Source of the DNA: a virus
Strand: one strand, 5' to 3'
IMG/VR virus record: IMGVR_UViG_3300023481_000012
Span: 1 to 24,134 of that record
DNA length: 24,134 bases
Below are positions 1 to 5,117 of the stretch, one piece after another. The position numbers were made by a program, and so were the translations under genes. Under the pieces are notes generated by a model that was given only the letters and a program-made list of their open reading frames with translations, was not told the DNA's origin and made no database searches. Positions within the stretch are counted from its first letter, which is position 1; every line of letters starts with the position of its first letter.

Positions 1-12
1 TAACTTACAATC

Positions 13-40
13 ATCTTAACAGACCATTGCACAATGTCAA
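13..40 (-). promoter_or_regulatory. Leftward sigma70-like promoter
   Basis: On the minus strand TTGACA (40 to 35) is followed after 16 nt by TAAGAT (18 to 13). It would drive transcription leftward out of the window, so the gene it serves is not visible. A repressor or other lysogeny gene would be usual at this side of a phage switch, but that is inference. Confidence 0.4.
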
Positions 41-44
41 GGTA

Positions 45-62
45 TTAAGTAAATTAACTTAA
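45..62. promoter_or_regulatory. Interrupted palindrome, possible operator
   Basis: TTAAGT and ACTTAA form 6-bp inverted arms around a 6-nt centre. The site lies just upstream of the leftward promoter at 13-40 and shares the word AAGTAAAT with the sequence around the other palindrome at 458-474. A regulator-binding site is a reasonable guess. The rest of 1-146 shows no gene; it is very AT-rich. Confidence 0.3.
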
Positions 63-146
63 CAAAATGCAATTAATTTTCAATATAATATATCTCTATA
101 TTTGACACACTTTTATTTATCTGGTTTGTACCACAATAAATACACT

Positions 147-404
147 TCATAATGCAGCATCTATTCTTAAATTATCTTTCATATTATTAAGATTAATAAA
201 TAAATTATTAACTCGGTTAACACATCTCGCGGCAACGGTACACATCGTAAACTCATTAACTACAACTAATAGAGTCAACTCATCAGCTCTAACAGTCCCC
301 TTCACTTTCCCGGTCAACTGCGCATTATCTGAATCTTGAGTAAACCCATCAAAAGTAACAGTGTCACCTACATGGATTGTTAATCGGTCTTGGTTTAAAG
401 TCAT
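147..404 (-). CDS. Small leftward protein at the regulatory region (85 aa, unknown)
   Basis: I do not recognise this protein. It starts at ATG 404-402 behind a good Shine-Dalgarno on the minus strand (GAGGTG, 414 to 409) and ends in TGA. It begins with a beta-rich run (LTIHVGDTVTFDGF, then KVKGTV and LTLLVVV), which suggests a small SH3/OB-like barrel, followed by an Asn-rich tail. It has no helix-turn-helix, so it is not an ordinary CI repressor even though it occupies the place of one, facing the Cro-like gene across a shared operator region. It has its own promoter at 428-455. A small regulator or anti-repressor-type accessory is possible. Confidence 0.65.
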   Translation of the reverse strand: MTLNQDRLTIHVGDTVTFDGFTQDSDNAQLTGKVKGTVRADELTLLVVVNEFTMCTVAARCVNRVNNLFINLNNMKDNLRIDAAL

Positions 405-427
405 AATTCACCTCATACGTTAAGTAC

Positions 428-455
428 AGTTTAGATACTACTTGCTTAATGTCAA
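428..455 (-). promoter_or_regulatory. Leftward promoter of the 85-aa gene
   Basis: On the minus strand a perfect TTGACA (455 to 450) is followed after 16 nt by TAAACT (433 to 428). The expected start near 421 leaves a leader of about 17 nt holding the GAGGTG ribosome-binding site. A smaller inverted repeat, TACTTG (439-444) and CAAGTA (453-458), overlaps the -35 box and could be a repressor half-site pair. Confidence 0.55.
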
Positions 456-457
456 GT

Positions 458-474
458 AAATAGTTTAACTATTT
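458..474. promoter_or_regulatory. 17-bp perfect palindrome between divergent promoters, likely operator
   Basis: AAATAGTT and AACTATTT are exact inverted arms around a single T at 466. The site lies between the two -35 boxes of the divergent promoters (450-455 leftward, 487-492 rightward). That position and the one-base centre are typical of Cro/CI-type dimer operators. Which protein binds is not shown; the Cro-like product is the obvious candidate. Confidence 0.6.
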
Positions 475-486
475 GCAATATATTAA

Positions 487-514
487 TTGACAACGCGCAA
501 ATTACTAATATAAT
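487..514 (+). promoter_or_regulatory. Strong rightward early promoter (PR-like)
   Basis: A consensus TTGACA (487-492) is followed after 16 nt by a consensus TATAAT (509-514). Transcription should begin at about 521-523, at or just before the ATG of the Cro-like gene at 523, which implies a leaderless or nearly leaderless mRNA. The -35 box is part of TTGACAAC, also found at 897 and 2343. Confidence 0.75.
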
Positions 515-522
515 TGGGATAT

Positions 523-756
523 ATGAGCATAAAACTAAAAGACTTAATAACAATATTCCCCCGTAGAGCCGATGTAGCAAGGGTTTTAGGGATTACTAGA
601 CAGGCTATAAGCGCAACCCCTGAGTTTACCAATATAGACAGGGTTAACGCTTTAGAGAAGGCAACAGTAGCCCGCATGAAGGAAATGAAGAAAGCACTAA
701 AGAATATTAAAGCCGGAGCAAAGAAAGCCCGTGAAAAATCAGGCGGTACAAATTGA
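523..756 (+). CDS. cro: Cro/YdaS-like helix-turn-helix regulator
   Basis: A 77-aa protein with a Cro/YdaS-like helix-turn-helix: the run from residue 5 (KDLITIF) through ADVARVLGITRQAIS places the recognition helix at the TRQAIS segment. A Lys/Ala-rich basic tail follows. The family represses the early divergent promoters of lambdoid phages. I start it at ATG 523 because family members begin a few residues before the first helix; an upstream TTG at 514 falls inside the -10 box. The only SD-like bases (GGGA 516-519) lie 3 nt from the ATG and probably upstream of the transcription start. The gene name is by analogy; a short repressor is an alternative. Confidence 0.75.
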   Translation: MSIKLKDLITIFPRRADVARVLGITRQAISATPEFTNIDRVNALEKATVARMKEMKKALKNIKAGAKKAREKSGGTN

Positions 757-892
757 GCGCAGAATTCACAAGAAAGCGCGTAACACAATAAATCAAATGC
801 AATACGCAATTGGTAACTGCTGCTTATCCCCTATCGAAACTCATCGTAAGCTCAAAGAACTGGCTCAACTTATTAACCACGTTAGAAAATAA
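731..892 (+). CDS. Small basic protein overlapping cro (53 aa, unknown)
   Basis: An open frame from GTG 731 to TAA 890-892 overlaps the 3' end of the Cro-like gene by 26 nt, as in translationally coupled early phage genes. The product is hydrophilic and basic, with a Cys-Cys pair near residue 30 and a C-terminal helix-like part (KLKELAQLINHVRK). GGAG at 715-718 is a rather distant SD (12 nt). An alternative start is ATG 797. It lies where lambdoid phages carry cII, but it shows no recognisable CII helix-turn-helix. Coding is supported by the otherwise empty gap and the open frame only. Confidence 0.5.
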   Translation: MKNQAVQIERRIHKKARNTINQMQYAIGNCCLSPIETHRKLKELAQLINHVRK

Positions 893-896
893 CTTC

Positions 897-924
897 TTGA
901 CAACCCATAAAGTAACGTTACACT
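897..924 (+). promoter_or_regulatory. Promoter of the replication genes
   Basis: TTGACA (897-902) is followed after 16 nt by TACACT (919-924), giving an expected start near 931. The left arm of the large inverted repeat (904-920) fills the spacer, so a protein bound there would block RNA polymerase. TTGACAAC matches the octamer at 487 and 2343. Confidence 0.55.
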
Positions 925-950
925 AGTATTTTATAACGTTACTTTATGGG
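904..950 (+). promoter_or_regulatory. 17-bp perfect inverted repeat upstream of the replication initiator
   Basis: Arms 904-920 and 934-950 are exact reverse complements (17 bp), separated by 13 nt. Each arm contains the self-complementary TAACGTTA, extended to GTAACGTTAC at 912-921. As DNA it looks like two operator copies, one between the -35 and -10 boxes. As RNA made by read-through from cro it would fold into a stable hairpin whose right arm ends in GGG (948-950), part of the G-run that serves as SD for ATG 957. RNA begun near 931 lacks the left arm, leaving that SD free. Confidence 0.65.
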
Positions 951-956
951 GGTTTT

Positions 957-1712
957 ATGTACGGAAAAATATTTGAGTCAATCTATGACGGTACTTTAGC
1001 TGATGATTGGCGAGGGTTAATAACATTTCAGCAATTTATAATTCTATGTAATCCAGACGGTATGATAGATATGACACCACAAGCTATATCACGAAGAACA
1101 GGAATTCCCATTGAACATATAAAAGCAGGTATCGATATTTTAGAAAAACCTGATAAATATTCAAGAACCGAAGGACAAGACGGGCGCAGAATAGAATTAA
1201 TTGATCCGCATCGTTCATGGGGGTGGCATATTGTAAACCACGAAAAATATAGAAATATGAAAGACATGGATACTGTTAGAGCACAAACTAGAGAAAGAGT
1301 AAGAAAGCACAGAGAAAGAAAAATAGGTAATGTAACAAGTGTAACGATTAGTAACGCTGAGAAACGCCATACAGATACAGATACAGATACAGACACAGAT
1401 ACAAATACAAATACAATAAATCAAAAGAAGGCTTCGCCTGTTGTTATCCCAGAAAGTATTGATAAGGAAACATGGAAGACATTTGTTGAACATAGACAAA
1501 AATTAAAAGCACCAATGACAGACAGAGCAAAAACTTTAATGTTTAACAAGTTAGATAAACTTAATGGAAATAATAACGATATCTTGAATCAATCAATTGA
1601 AAATGGATGGAAGGGTATTTTTGGATTAAAAGAGGATAATATAAATGAAACAAGAGGATCTACAACAAGGGTTAGCAACAATCTTAAACGGCTCTTCCAC
1701 GAGCAGCCATGA
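957..1712 (+). CDS. Phage replication initiator / replisome organiser (O-like)
   Basis: A 251-aa protein whose N-terminus (YGKIFESIYDGTL, then TFQQFIILC, DMTPQAISRRTGIP, HRSWGWHIVNHEKYR; residues 2-100) fits the winged-helix N-domain of phage replisome organisers that bind the origin and recruit the helicase loader. A basic stretch (about 105-125) leads to a low-complexity Asp-Thr/Asn-Thr linker (residues about 139-152), then a C-terminal domain (about 160-235) likely to contact the loader. ATG 957 fits the conserved family start; its SD is only the G-run 948-952, inside the right arm of the inverted repeat. The 3' end overlaps the loader gene by 68 nt, as in lambda O-P type pairs. The function follows the family and the neighbour; origin binding is inferred. 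Confidence 0.8.
   Translation: MYGKIFESIYDGTLADDWRGLITFQQFIILCNPDGMIDMTPQAISRRTGIPIEHIKAGIDILEKPDKYSRTEGQDGRRIELIDPHRSWGWHIVNHEKYRNMKDMDTVRAQTRERVRKHRERKIGNVTSVTISNAEKRHTDTDTDTDTDTNTNTINQKKASPVVIPESIDKETWKTFVEHRQKLKAPMTDRAKTLMFNKLDKLNGNNNDILNQSIENGWKGIFGLKEDNINETRGSTTRVSNNLKRLFHEQP
1326..1412 (+). repeat. Iteron-like GTAAC repeats plus GATACA microsatellite (candidate origin)
   Basis: Inside the initiator gene GTAAC occurs at 1332, 1341 and 1351, with a degenerate GAAAC at 1361, i.e. every 9-10 bp, about one helical turn. Seven hexamers of the type ACAGAT/ACAGAC/ACAAAT follow directly (1371-1412) and encode the Asp-Thr and Asn-Thr repeat. Lambda-type phages carry iterons and an AT-rich unwinding region inside gene O, so this is a candidate replication origin. 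The hexamers alone could be a simple linker microsatellite. Confidence 0.45.
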
Positions 1713-2097
1713 AACAGACAATTTACCCATAAAATGGGTTTATGCAGTATTTCAGAGATTTTCTGAAAGATATTTAACTAAATGGACTAGCTCGATTGAT
1801 GGTAGTGAGGAAGTTATTGCTAGTGAGTGGTCAAAGGTGTTGCGAGGAATGAAACCAGAGCAAATCAGTAGAGGTCTAACGGAATGGGAGGGTGACTGGC
1901 CACCAAGCGCAATAGAATTTAAAAAAACGTGTCAGGGACGATATAAGAACGAGCATGGATTAAATTACACGCCTGAAATATATCGATCAAGCACCCCGAT
2001 ATTCACAGCTAAGAAATTTAAACAGGATTGTCTGGACGATCAAAACAAAGCCAGACAACTAAATCTGGATAAAAAAGGTATCGCTCATGGAAAATAG
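1645..2097 (+). CDS. Replication protein P-like helicase loader
   Basis: A 150-aa protein with the lambda P-family pattern: YAVFQRFSERY (about 33-43), ASEWSKVL (about 59-66), MKPEQISRGL (about 69-78), then WPPSAIEFKKTC (about 85-96). Such proteins capture the host replicative helicase and deliver it to the initiator at the origin. It is shorter than lambda P but covers the conserved core. It begins inside the initiator gene, typical of an O-P pair and of coupled translation, and ends in TAG overlapping the next gene by 11 nt. There is no ATPase motif, so it is a P-type and not a DnaC-type loader. Confidence 0.75.
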   Translation: MKQEDLQQGLATILNGSSTSSHETDNLPIKWVYAVFQRFSERYLTKWTSSIDGSEEVIASEWSKVLRGMKPEQISRGLTEWEGDWPPSAIEFKKTCQGRYKNEHGLNYTPEIYRSSTPIFTAKKFKQDCLDDQNKARQLNLDKKGIAHGK

Positions 2098-2338
2098 CTA
2101 TACGACATGCAGTCAATGCAGAACCGGAGCGGCACGAATAATAACTAAAGCAGGGTTTAAATGTTGGAAGTGTTACCACGGCGAACAAAAGATGTTTAAA
2201 ACTGAGGACTGGCGAGACAAAACGATAAATGACTATGCCGCTAATAACGATATGGTATTACGTGATGGTGAAACTTTAAAAAACTTAGCTAATAGATGTA
2301 AACGTTTAGCTATTGAAGGGTTAAAGAAATTAAAATAA
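2087..2338 (+). CDS. Small zinc-ribbon protein
   Basis: An 83-aa product with two CxxC pairs (Cys8/Cys11 and Cys26/Cys29) that should hold one zinc ion in a ribbon, followed by a Lys-rich helical C-terminus. It overlaps the P-like gene by 11 nt, so it belongs to the replication transcript. Small zinc proteins next to phage replication genes may contact DNA or polymerase, but no specific role can be assigned. Confidence 0.65.
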   Translation: MENSYTTCSQCRTGAARIITKAGFKCWKCYHGEQKMFKTEDWRDKTINDYAANNDMVLRDGETLKNLANRCKRLAIEGLKKLK

Positions 2339-2342
2339 TAAC

Positions 2343-2371
2343 TTGACAACATGCAATTGCTGAACGACAAT
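2343..2371 (+). promoter_or_regulatory. Possible early promoter
   Basis: TTGACA (2343-2348) is followed after 17 nt by GACAAT (2366-2371), with an expected start near 2378, exactly at an in-frame ATG. TTGACAAC is identical to that at 487 and 897. The -10 box is only fair. Confidence 0.4.
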
Positions 2372-2557
2372 GAGATTATGAATAAAATAAAACTATTATC
2401 AGATGCCTTTAAAAAAGAATTTCACAACCTCCGTTTTGAATACGCAAAAGAAGAAAGTCTTGAGCGAGGTAAAATATTTAAGGGTATTGAAATTAATCCG
2501 GTAATCAGCGAAAAGGTTTTAACACGGACACAACTATTAAAAAAATATAGGGGATAA
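2351..2557 (+). CDS. Small hypothetical protein (68 aa or 59 aa)
   Basis: The product is charged and helical, with no motif I recognise. The long form starts at ATG 2351, 12 nt after the previous stop, but has no SD and its start lies inside the candidate promoter. ATG 2378 (59 aa, beginning MNKIKLL) coincides with the predicted transcription start and could be a leaderless start; GAG at 2372-2374 is too close to be a good SD. The next gene starts immediately after the TAA stop. Confidence 0.55.
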   Translation: MQLLNDNEIMNKIKLLSDAFKKEFHNLRFEYAKEESLERGKIFKGIEINPVISEKVLTRTQLLKKYRG

Positions 2558-2558
2558 A

Positions 2559-2906
2559 ATGAATCCGCTATCCGCCATCCCTAACAACGAACTAACCCAC
2601 TCACTTTGGGAGAAGGGAAAAGAGCAAGCCATAGCTGAACGTGAATGGGTAGTAGCTGATAAGTCCAGAGAGGTTGTTTTAAACACTGTAGCAGGTAGTT
2701 TTAGTGGAGACTCTAACGCAGAGGCAATGCGAAAGGCTAGGATATCTAAAGAATATAAAGACCACATCGAAAAAATGGGTCAATTAAAGTTTGATGTGAT
2801 ACTCGCTAGAACGAAATATTCTGCAATAGAATTTGAAATTAAAATGAGAATTAACAACAGTTTTCAACAAAGAGAAGGAATGAAAGCGGGGCAGATAAAC
2901 ACTTAA
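2559..2906 (+). CDS. Hypothetical early protein (115 aa)
   Basis: An ATG 10 nt after the run AGGGG (2549-2553) gives a 115-aa protein. It is soluble, highly charged and mostly helical, with a likely long helix over the C-terminal half (about 60-105) that could mediate oligomerisation. Proteins of this size commonly sit between phage replication and recombination genes, but no function is known to me. There is no cysteine and no membrane segment. Confidence 0.6.
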   Translation: MNPLSAIPNNELTHSLWEKGKEQAIAEREWVVADKSREVVLNTVAGSFSGDSNAEAMRKARISKEYKDHIEKMGQLKFDVILARTKYSAIEFEIKMRINNSFQQREGMKAGQINT

Positions 2907-2934
2907 TGATTAAAATACACAATAGCGAATATAT

Positions 2935-3369
2935 ATGAATGATCGTGATGGTAATAAATGCTCCGATGATTGGGCTACACCACCTTGGTTATACGATCAA
3001 CTTAACGAAGAATTTAAGTTTGATTTTGATCCATGCCCATTACACGCGGATTTTAACGGTCTTAGTATCGAGTGGGGTAAAAGTAATTTCATTAATCCAC
3101 CATATAACAAGAAAGACAAGCAGATGTTTATAGCTAAATCATTTTTAGAATATAGGAAAGGAAAATCATGTGTAATGTTGATCCCTTCTGCAACAGGTAC
3201 TATTCAATTCCATGAATTAATAATTCCGTTTGCGCAAATTAGATTTTTAAAGGGGAGAGTATCTTTTGAAGGATATAATTCAAAAGGTGAATTTACTAAA
3301 AAAGGAAAGGGTAAGCATGATTCGATGATTGTTATTTTCAACAAAAACTATAAGCCTAATTTATCATGA
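2935..3369 (+). CDS. dam: DNA N6-adenine methyltransferase (phage Dam-like)
   Basis: A 144-aa protein of the phage-type DNA N6-adenine methyltransferase family (the T1 Dam-like branch). DWATPPWLYDQL (12-23) and FDFDPCP (29-35) form the AdoMet-binding part; NPPY (54-57) is the catalytic motif IV that flips and methylates adenine. LIPSATGT (about 82-89) and the FLKGRVSFEG strand follow as in this family. Methylation may protect the phage from host restriction or tune its own promoters. ATG 2935 has no clear SD; 28 nt separate it from the previous gene. The 3' end overlaps the nuclease gene by 4 nt. Confidence 0.85.
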   Translation: MNDRDGNKCSDDWATPPWLYDQLNEEFKFDFDPCPLHADFNGLSIEWGKSNFINPPYNKKDKQMFIAKSFLEYRKGKSCVMLIPSATGTIQFHELIIPFAQIRFLKGRVSFEGYNSKGEFTKKGKGKHDSMIVIFNKNYKPNLS

Positions 3370-3677
3370 AAAGCAGAAAAGCCACAAAAGAAGAAAAAGA
3401 ATGGCTTGATAGCATCGAAAACTTTGGGTGTATCGTTTGTGCTAACGAGGGCTTCGGATATACACCATCAGCTATTCATCATATAGATGGCAAAGTTAAG
3501 CCAGATTGTCATTTTAAAACATTACCCCTATGCGGACTACATCACCAAGGTGAAAATGATACAAAAAAGTACACACCTAGACATCCTTGGAAGAAACGAT
3601 TTGAAGCAAGATATGGAACTGAATCAGAATTATTAAATCAAGTTAAACGACTAGTAGAGGGTTATTTTAATGAATGA
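3366..3677 (+). CDS. Ref-like RecA-dependent HNH nuclease
   Basis: A 103-aa protein with the pattern of the phage P1 Ref (recombination enhancement, RecA-dependent nuclease) family: Cys22-x2-Cys25, AIHHIDGK with His38/His39, a histidine at 49, then LCGLHHQG with Cys56, His59 and His60, and RHPWKKRFEARYG near 72-84. The His-rich centre is an HNH-type ββα-metal site and the cysteines should bind structural zinc. P1 Ref cleaves DNA at RecA-made D-loops; here it probably aids phage recombination. It overlaps the methylase by 4 nt, and its end carries the SD (GAGGG 3657-3661) of the following small membrane ORF. Confidence 0.85.
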   Translation: MKSRKATKEEKEWLDSIENFGCIVCANEGFGYTPSAIHHIDGKVKPDCHFKTLPLCGLHHQGENDTKKYTPRHPWKKRFEARYGTESELLNQVKRLVEGYFNE

Positions 3678-3849
3678 GTTTATGGCATTTATCTGAATGA
3701 TAGGCGTATTATTTACTCTAGGTTTTAAAATGAGCGACCACAGTGAATGTAGTAATTTAATTTTAGTCACCTCTGTTTTAATGATGATAGTATTGTGGCC
3801 TTTTTTCCTTGGTGGGTATGTATTTCATGGTTTTAATGAAAGAAGGTGA
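3670..3849 (+). pseudogene. Small membrane protein frame interrupted by TGA
   Basis: ATG 3670 has a good SD (GAGGG, 8 nt away) and overlaps the stop of the Ref-like gene. Its frame reads eight codons (MNEFMAFI), then TGA at 3694-3696, then ATG 3697 and 49 more codons to TGA 3847-3849. Joined across the stop it is a two-helix membrane protein: MAFI-stop-MIGVLFTLGF, a short polar loop (SDHSECSN), then LILVTSVLMMIVLWPFFLGGYVF. The single-base difference TGG/TGA (Trp) would restore it. The TGAATG junction also permits termination-reinitiation, giving a 50-aa protein from 3697. It could be a broken gene, a recoded gene or a base error. Confidence 0.5.
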
Positions 3850-4189
3850 CATACAGCGCGAGATTACTAAAATGCTAATAAAAAGCCCTGATATTGCTTT
3901 TTATACTGTTAATACAACGGGTAAGGTAATGTATAGGAAATTCTGGATAACGATAGGAAAATGGTTTAGCAGCCAATATAAAAACGACCATGATGGATTA
4001 AGTGACATAACAGGCATGAAGATAGACGGTACTTATTTTGCAATCGAGGTAAAAGCAGAAGGAAAAGAGCCGACTATAGACCAATGGAATTTTATTAATC
4101 ATGTTAACGAGCACGGTGGATTAGCTGGATATGCTACCAGCGTCAAGGCAGCCGAGGAAATAATTAGAGGCTTCCAAATAAGACTATGA
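3836..4189 (+). CDS. VRR-NUC domain nuclease
   Basis: A protein of about 117 aa with the VRR-NUC (PD-(D/E)xK-type) core: GLSDITGMK (aspartate of the catalytic PD-like motif), TYFAIEVKAEG (the ExK pair on the next strand), then a helix and GLAGYATSV. Stand-alone phage VRR-NUC proteins are thought to be structure-specific nucleases acting on branched replication or packaging intermediates. I choose ATG 3836 (MKEGDIQREITKML) because it precedes the first family helix; in-frame TTG, GTG and ATG codons at 3809-3827 would add up to 9 residues. SD evidence is weak for all of them. The start overlaps the membrane ORF by 14 nt. Confidence 0.8.
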   Translation: MKEGDIQREITKMLIKSPDIAFYTVNTTGKVMYRKFWITIGKWFSSQYKNDHDGLSDITGMKIDGTYFAIEVKAEGKEPTIDQWNFINHVNEHGGLAGYATSVKAAEEIIRGFQIRL

Positions 4190-4227
4190 GAACTTAAGAA
4201 GCAACCTATAATTGTGAGTGTTAATAA

Positions 4228-4476
4228 ATGAATATAAATATCTGTTTAGAGTGTTGGCAATACATTTTCAACAAAGTAACAAACGAAAGCTACTCAATAA
4301 AAGAGGCAGATATGTTCGCAAGGCTAGTCGAAACATCGTATCCATCAGCTAAGTTTAAGATTAAGCTAATACAAAACGGCCCTACCTGGTGGAATAATGA
4401 ATGCAAAGAATGTGACACCTGCAAATCTACCGAGCAAGAACAACGATTTACCGTAACAGCAGAGAGGGTAAACTAA
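4228..4476 (+). CDS. Cysteine-rich small protein (82 aa)
   Basis: The N-terminal CLEC and the later CKECDTC give five cysteines in two clusters, a likely zinc site. The middle is helical with a WW pair. No family is recognised. It starts 38 nt after the VRR-NUC gene; its 3' end carries an SD (AGAGAGGG, 4461-4468) for the next ORF, whose ATG overlaps the TAA stop by 1 nt. It is probably an accessory early gene. Confidence 0.55.
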   Translation: MNINICLECWQYIFNKVTNESYSIKEADMFARLVETSYPSAKFKIKLIQNGPTWWNNECKECDTCKSTEQEQRFTVTAERVN

Positions 4477-4637
4477 TGGATGAAATAATAAACGAAACAA
4501 TCTTACAAGTAAAAGAATCAATCGACATGCTTAACGAGTCTTTAGTAGAATTAATAAAAGTAGCTGCTGAAATAGAGCGTAATACAAAACCTCATTTAGC
4601 GGTTGATAACATTAGGGATAAGTTAAATGAAACGTAG
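4476..4637 (+). CDS. Small helical protein (53 aa)
   Basis: An ATG with an excellent SD (AGAGAGGG ending 7 nt upstream) and 1-nt overlap with the preceding stop opens a 53-codon frame ending in TAG. The product is acidic and helical, with heptad-like hydrophobic spacing (ILQVKESIDMLNESLVEL), so it may form a coiled coil. It overlaps the start of the Tat-signal gene by 11 nt. Function unknown. Confidence 0.6.
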   Translation: MDEIINETILQVKESIDMLNESLVELIKVAAEIERNTKPHLAVDNIRDKLNET

Positions 4638-5088
4638 AAACTTTATAAAATCAATATTAGCATTAACTGGCATAGGGTTAGCGCCTAAGTTAATAGGTAA
4701 AGAATTACCTAAAAATGGTCATATCCATATAGATAATGAAACTATATCTAGTGATGGTATTGGTGGACGATATGATAGATTGTATTCAGATTTATTATAT
4801 AATACCGATTGGTCTATTAAAGGTAAGGATATCAGGTATATAGGTACTGGTAATAAATATACAGTATTGGAATTTCACCAATTATTAAAAAACAAATATG
4901 AAAATATAACCGGCATCAACGAATACGACCCTTATCTAGTAGCTATGTCTGAAAAAATAACAGACCAGTACATAGAATTAGCTAATGGATATAATATAGA
5001 TGAATATGCAGCTCATCATTTAACTAATGGAGTAATATATTCACATGGTGACATATTCGCTTATGGCGATACACCTTTAATTGAATAA
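4627..5088 (+). CDS. Tat-signal protein with a domain shared with the protein at 8804
   Basis: A 153-aa protein that begins with a twin-arginine motif (KRRNFIK, residues 2-8) and a hydrophobic stretch (ILALTGIGLA, 10-19), as in Tat export signals; no clear AxA cleavage site follows, so it may stay anchored. The mature part carries DWSI (61-64), VLEFHQLL (80-87), then D..I.L.N.Y.I...AA.HL (113-132). The same pattern, in order, is in the 111-aa head-cluster protein at 8804-9139. The gene is the last before the terminase promoter and overlaps the previous ORF by 11 nt. A periplasmic role such as blocking superinfection is possible, but this is speculation; the export signal is the firmest point. 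Confidence 0.7.
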   Translation: MKRRNFIKSILALTGIGLAPKLIGKELPKNGHIHIDNETISSDGIGGRYDRLYSDLLYNTDWSIKGKDIRYIGTGNKYTVLEFHQLLKNKYENITGINEYDPYLVAMSEKITDQYIELANGYNIDEYAAHHLTNGVIYSHGDIFAYGDTPLIE

Positions 5089-5109
5089 AACCCACATATA
5101 AACTATACT
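5081..5109 (+). promoter_or_regulatory. Late promoter before the terminase genes
   Basis: TTGAAT (5081-5086), in the last codons of the previous gene, is followed after 17 nt by TATACT (5104-5109). The expected start is near 5116. The -10 region holds TATAAACTATACT, a 13-mer repeated before the lysis genes at 22536. Confidence 0.55.
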
Positions 5110-5117
5110 AATACCAT

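Noticed and set aside
84-89. TATAAT at 84-89 as a -10 box
   Set aside because: The nearest -35-like word (TTAACA, 59-64) is 19 nt away; in such AT-rich DNA TATAAT is likely by chance.
102-130. TTGACA at 102-107 as a rightward promoter
   Set aside because: No acceptable -10 box lies 15-19 nt downstream, and no rightward gene follows before the divergent region.
483-809. Leftward frame opposite the cro-like gene
   Set aside because: Covers the promoter, cro and the small ORF on the other strand, without an SD; a shadow.
1028-1499. Leftward open frames over the initiator gene
   Set aside because: They lie opposite the GATACA array and read low-complexity Ser-Val or Cys-Ile; they are shadows of the real gene.
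2939-3133. Second frame inside the methylase gene
   Set aside because: Lies wholly within the methylase and has no motif of its own.
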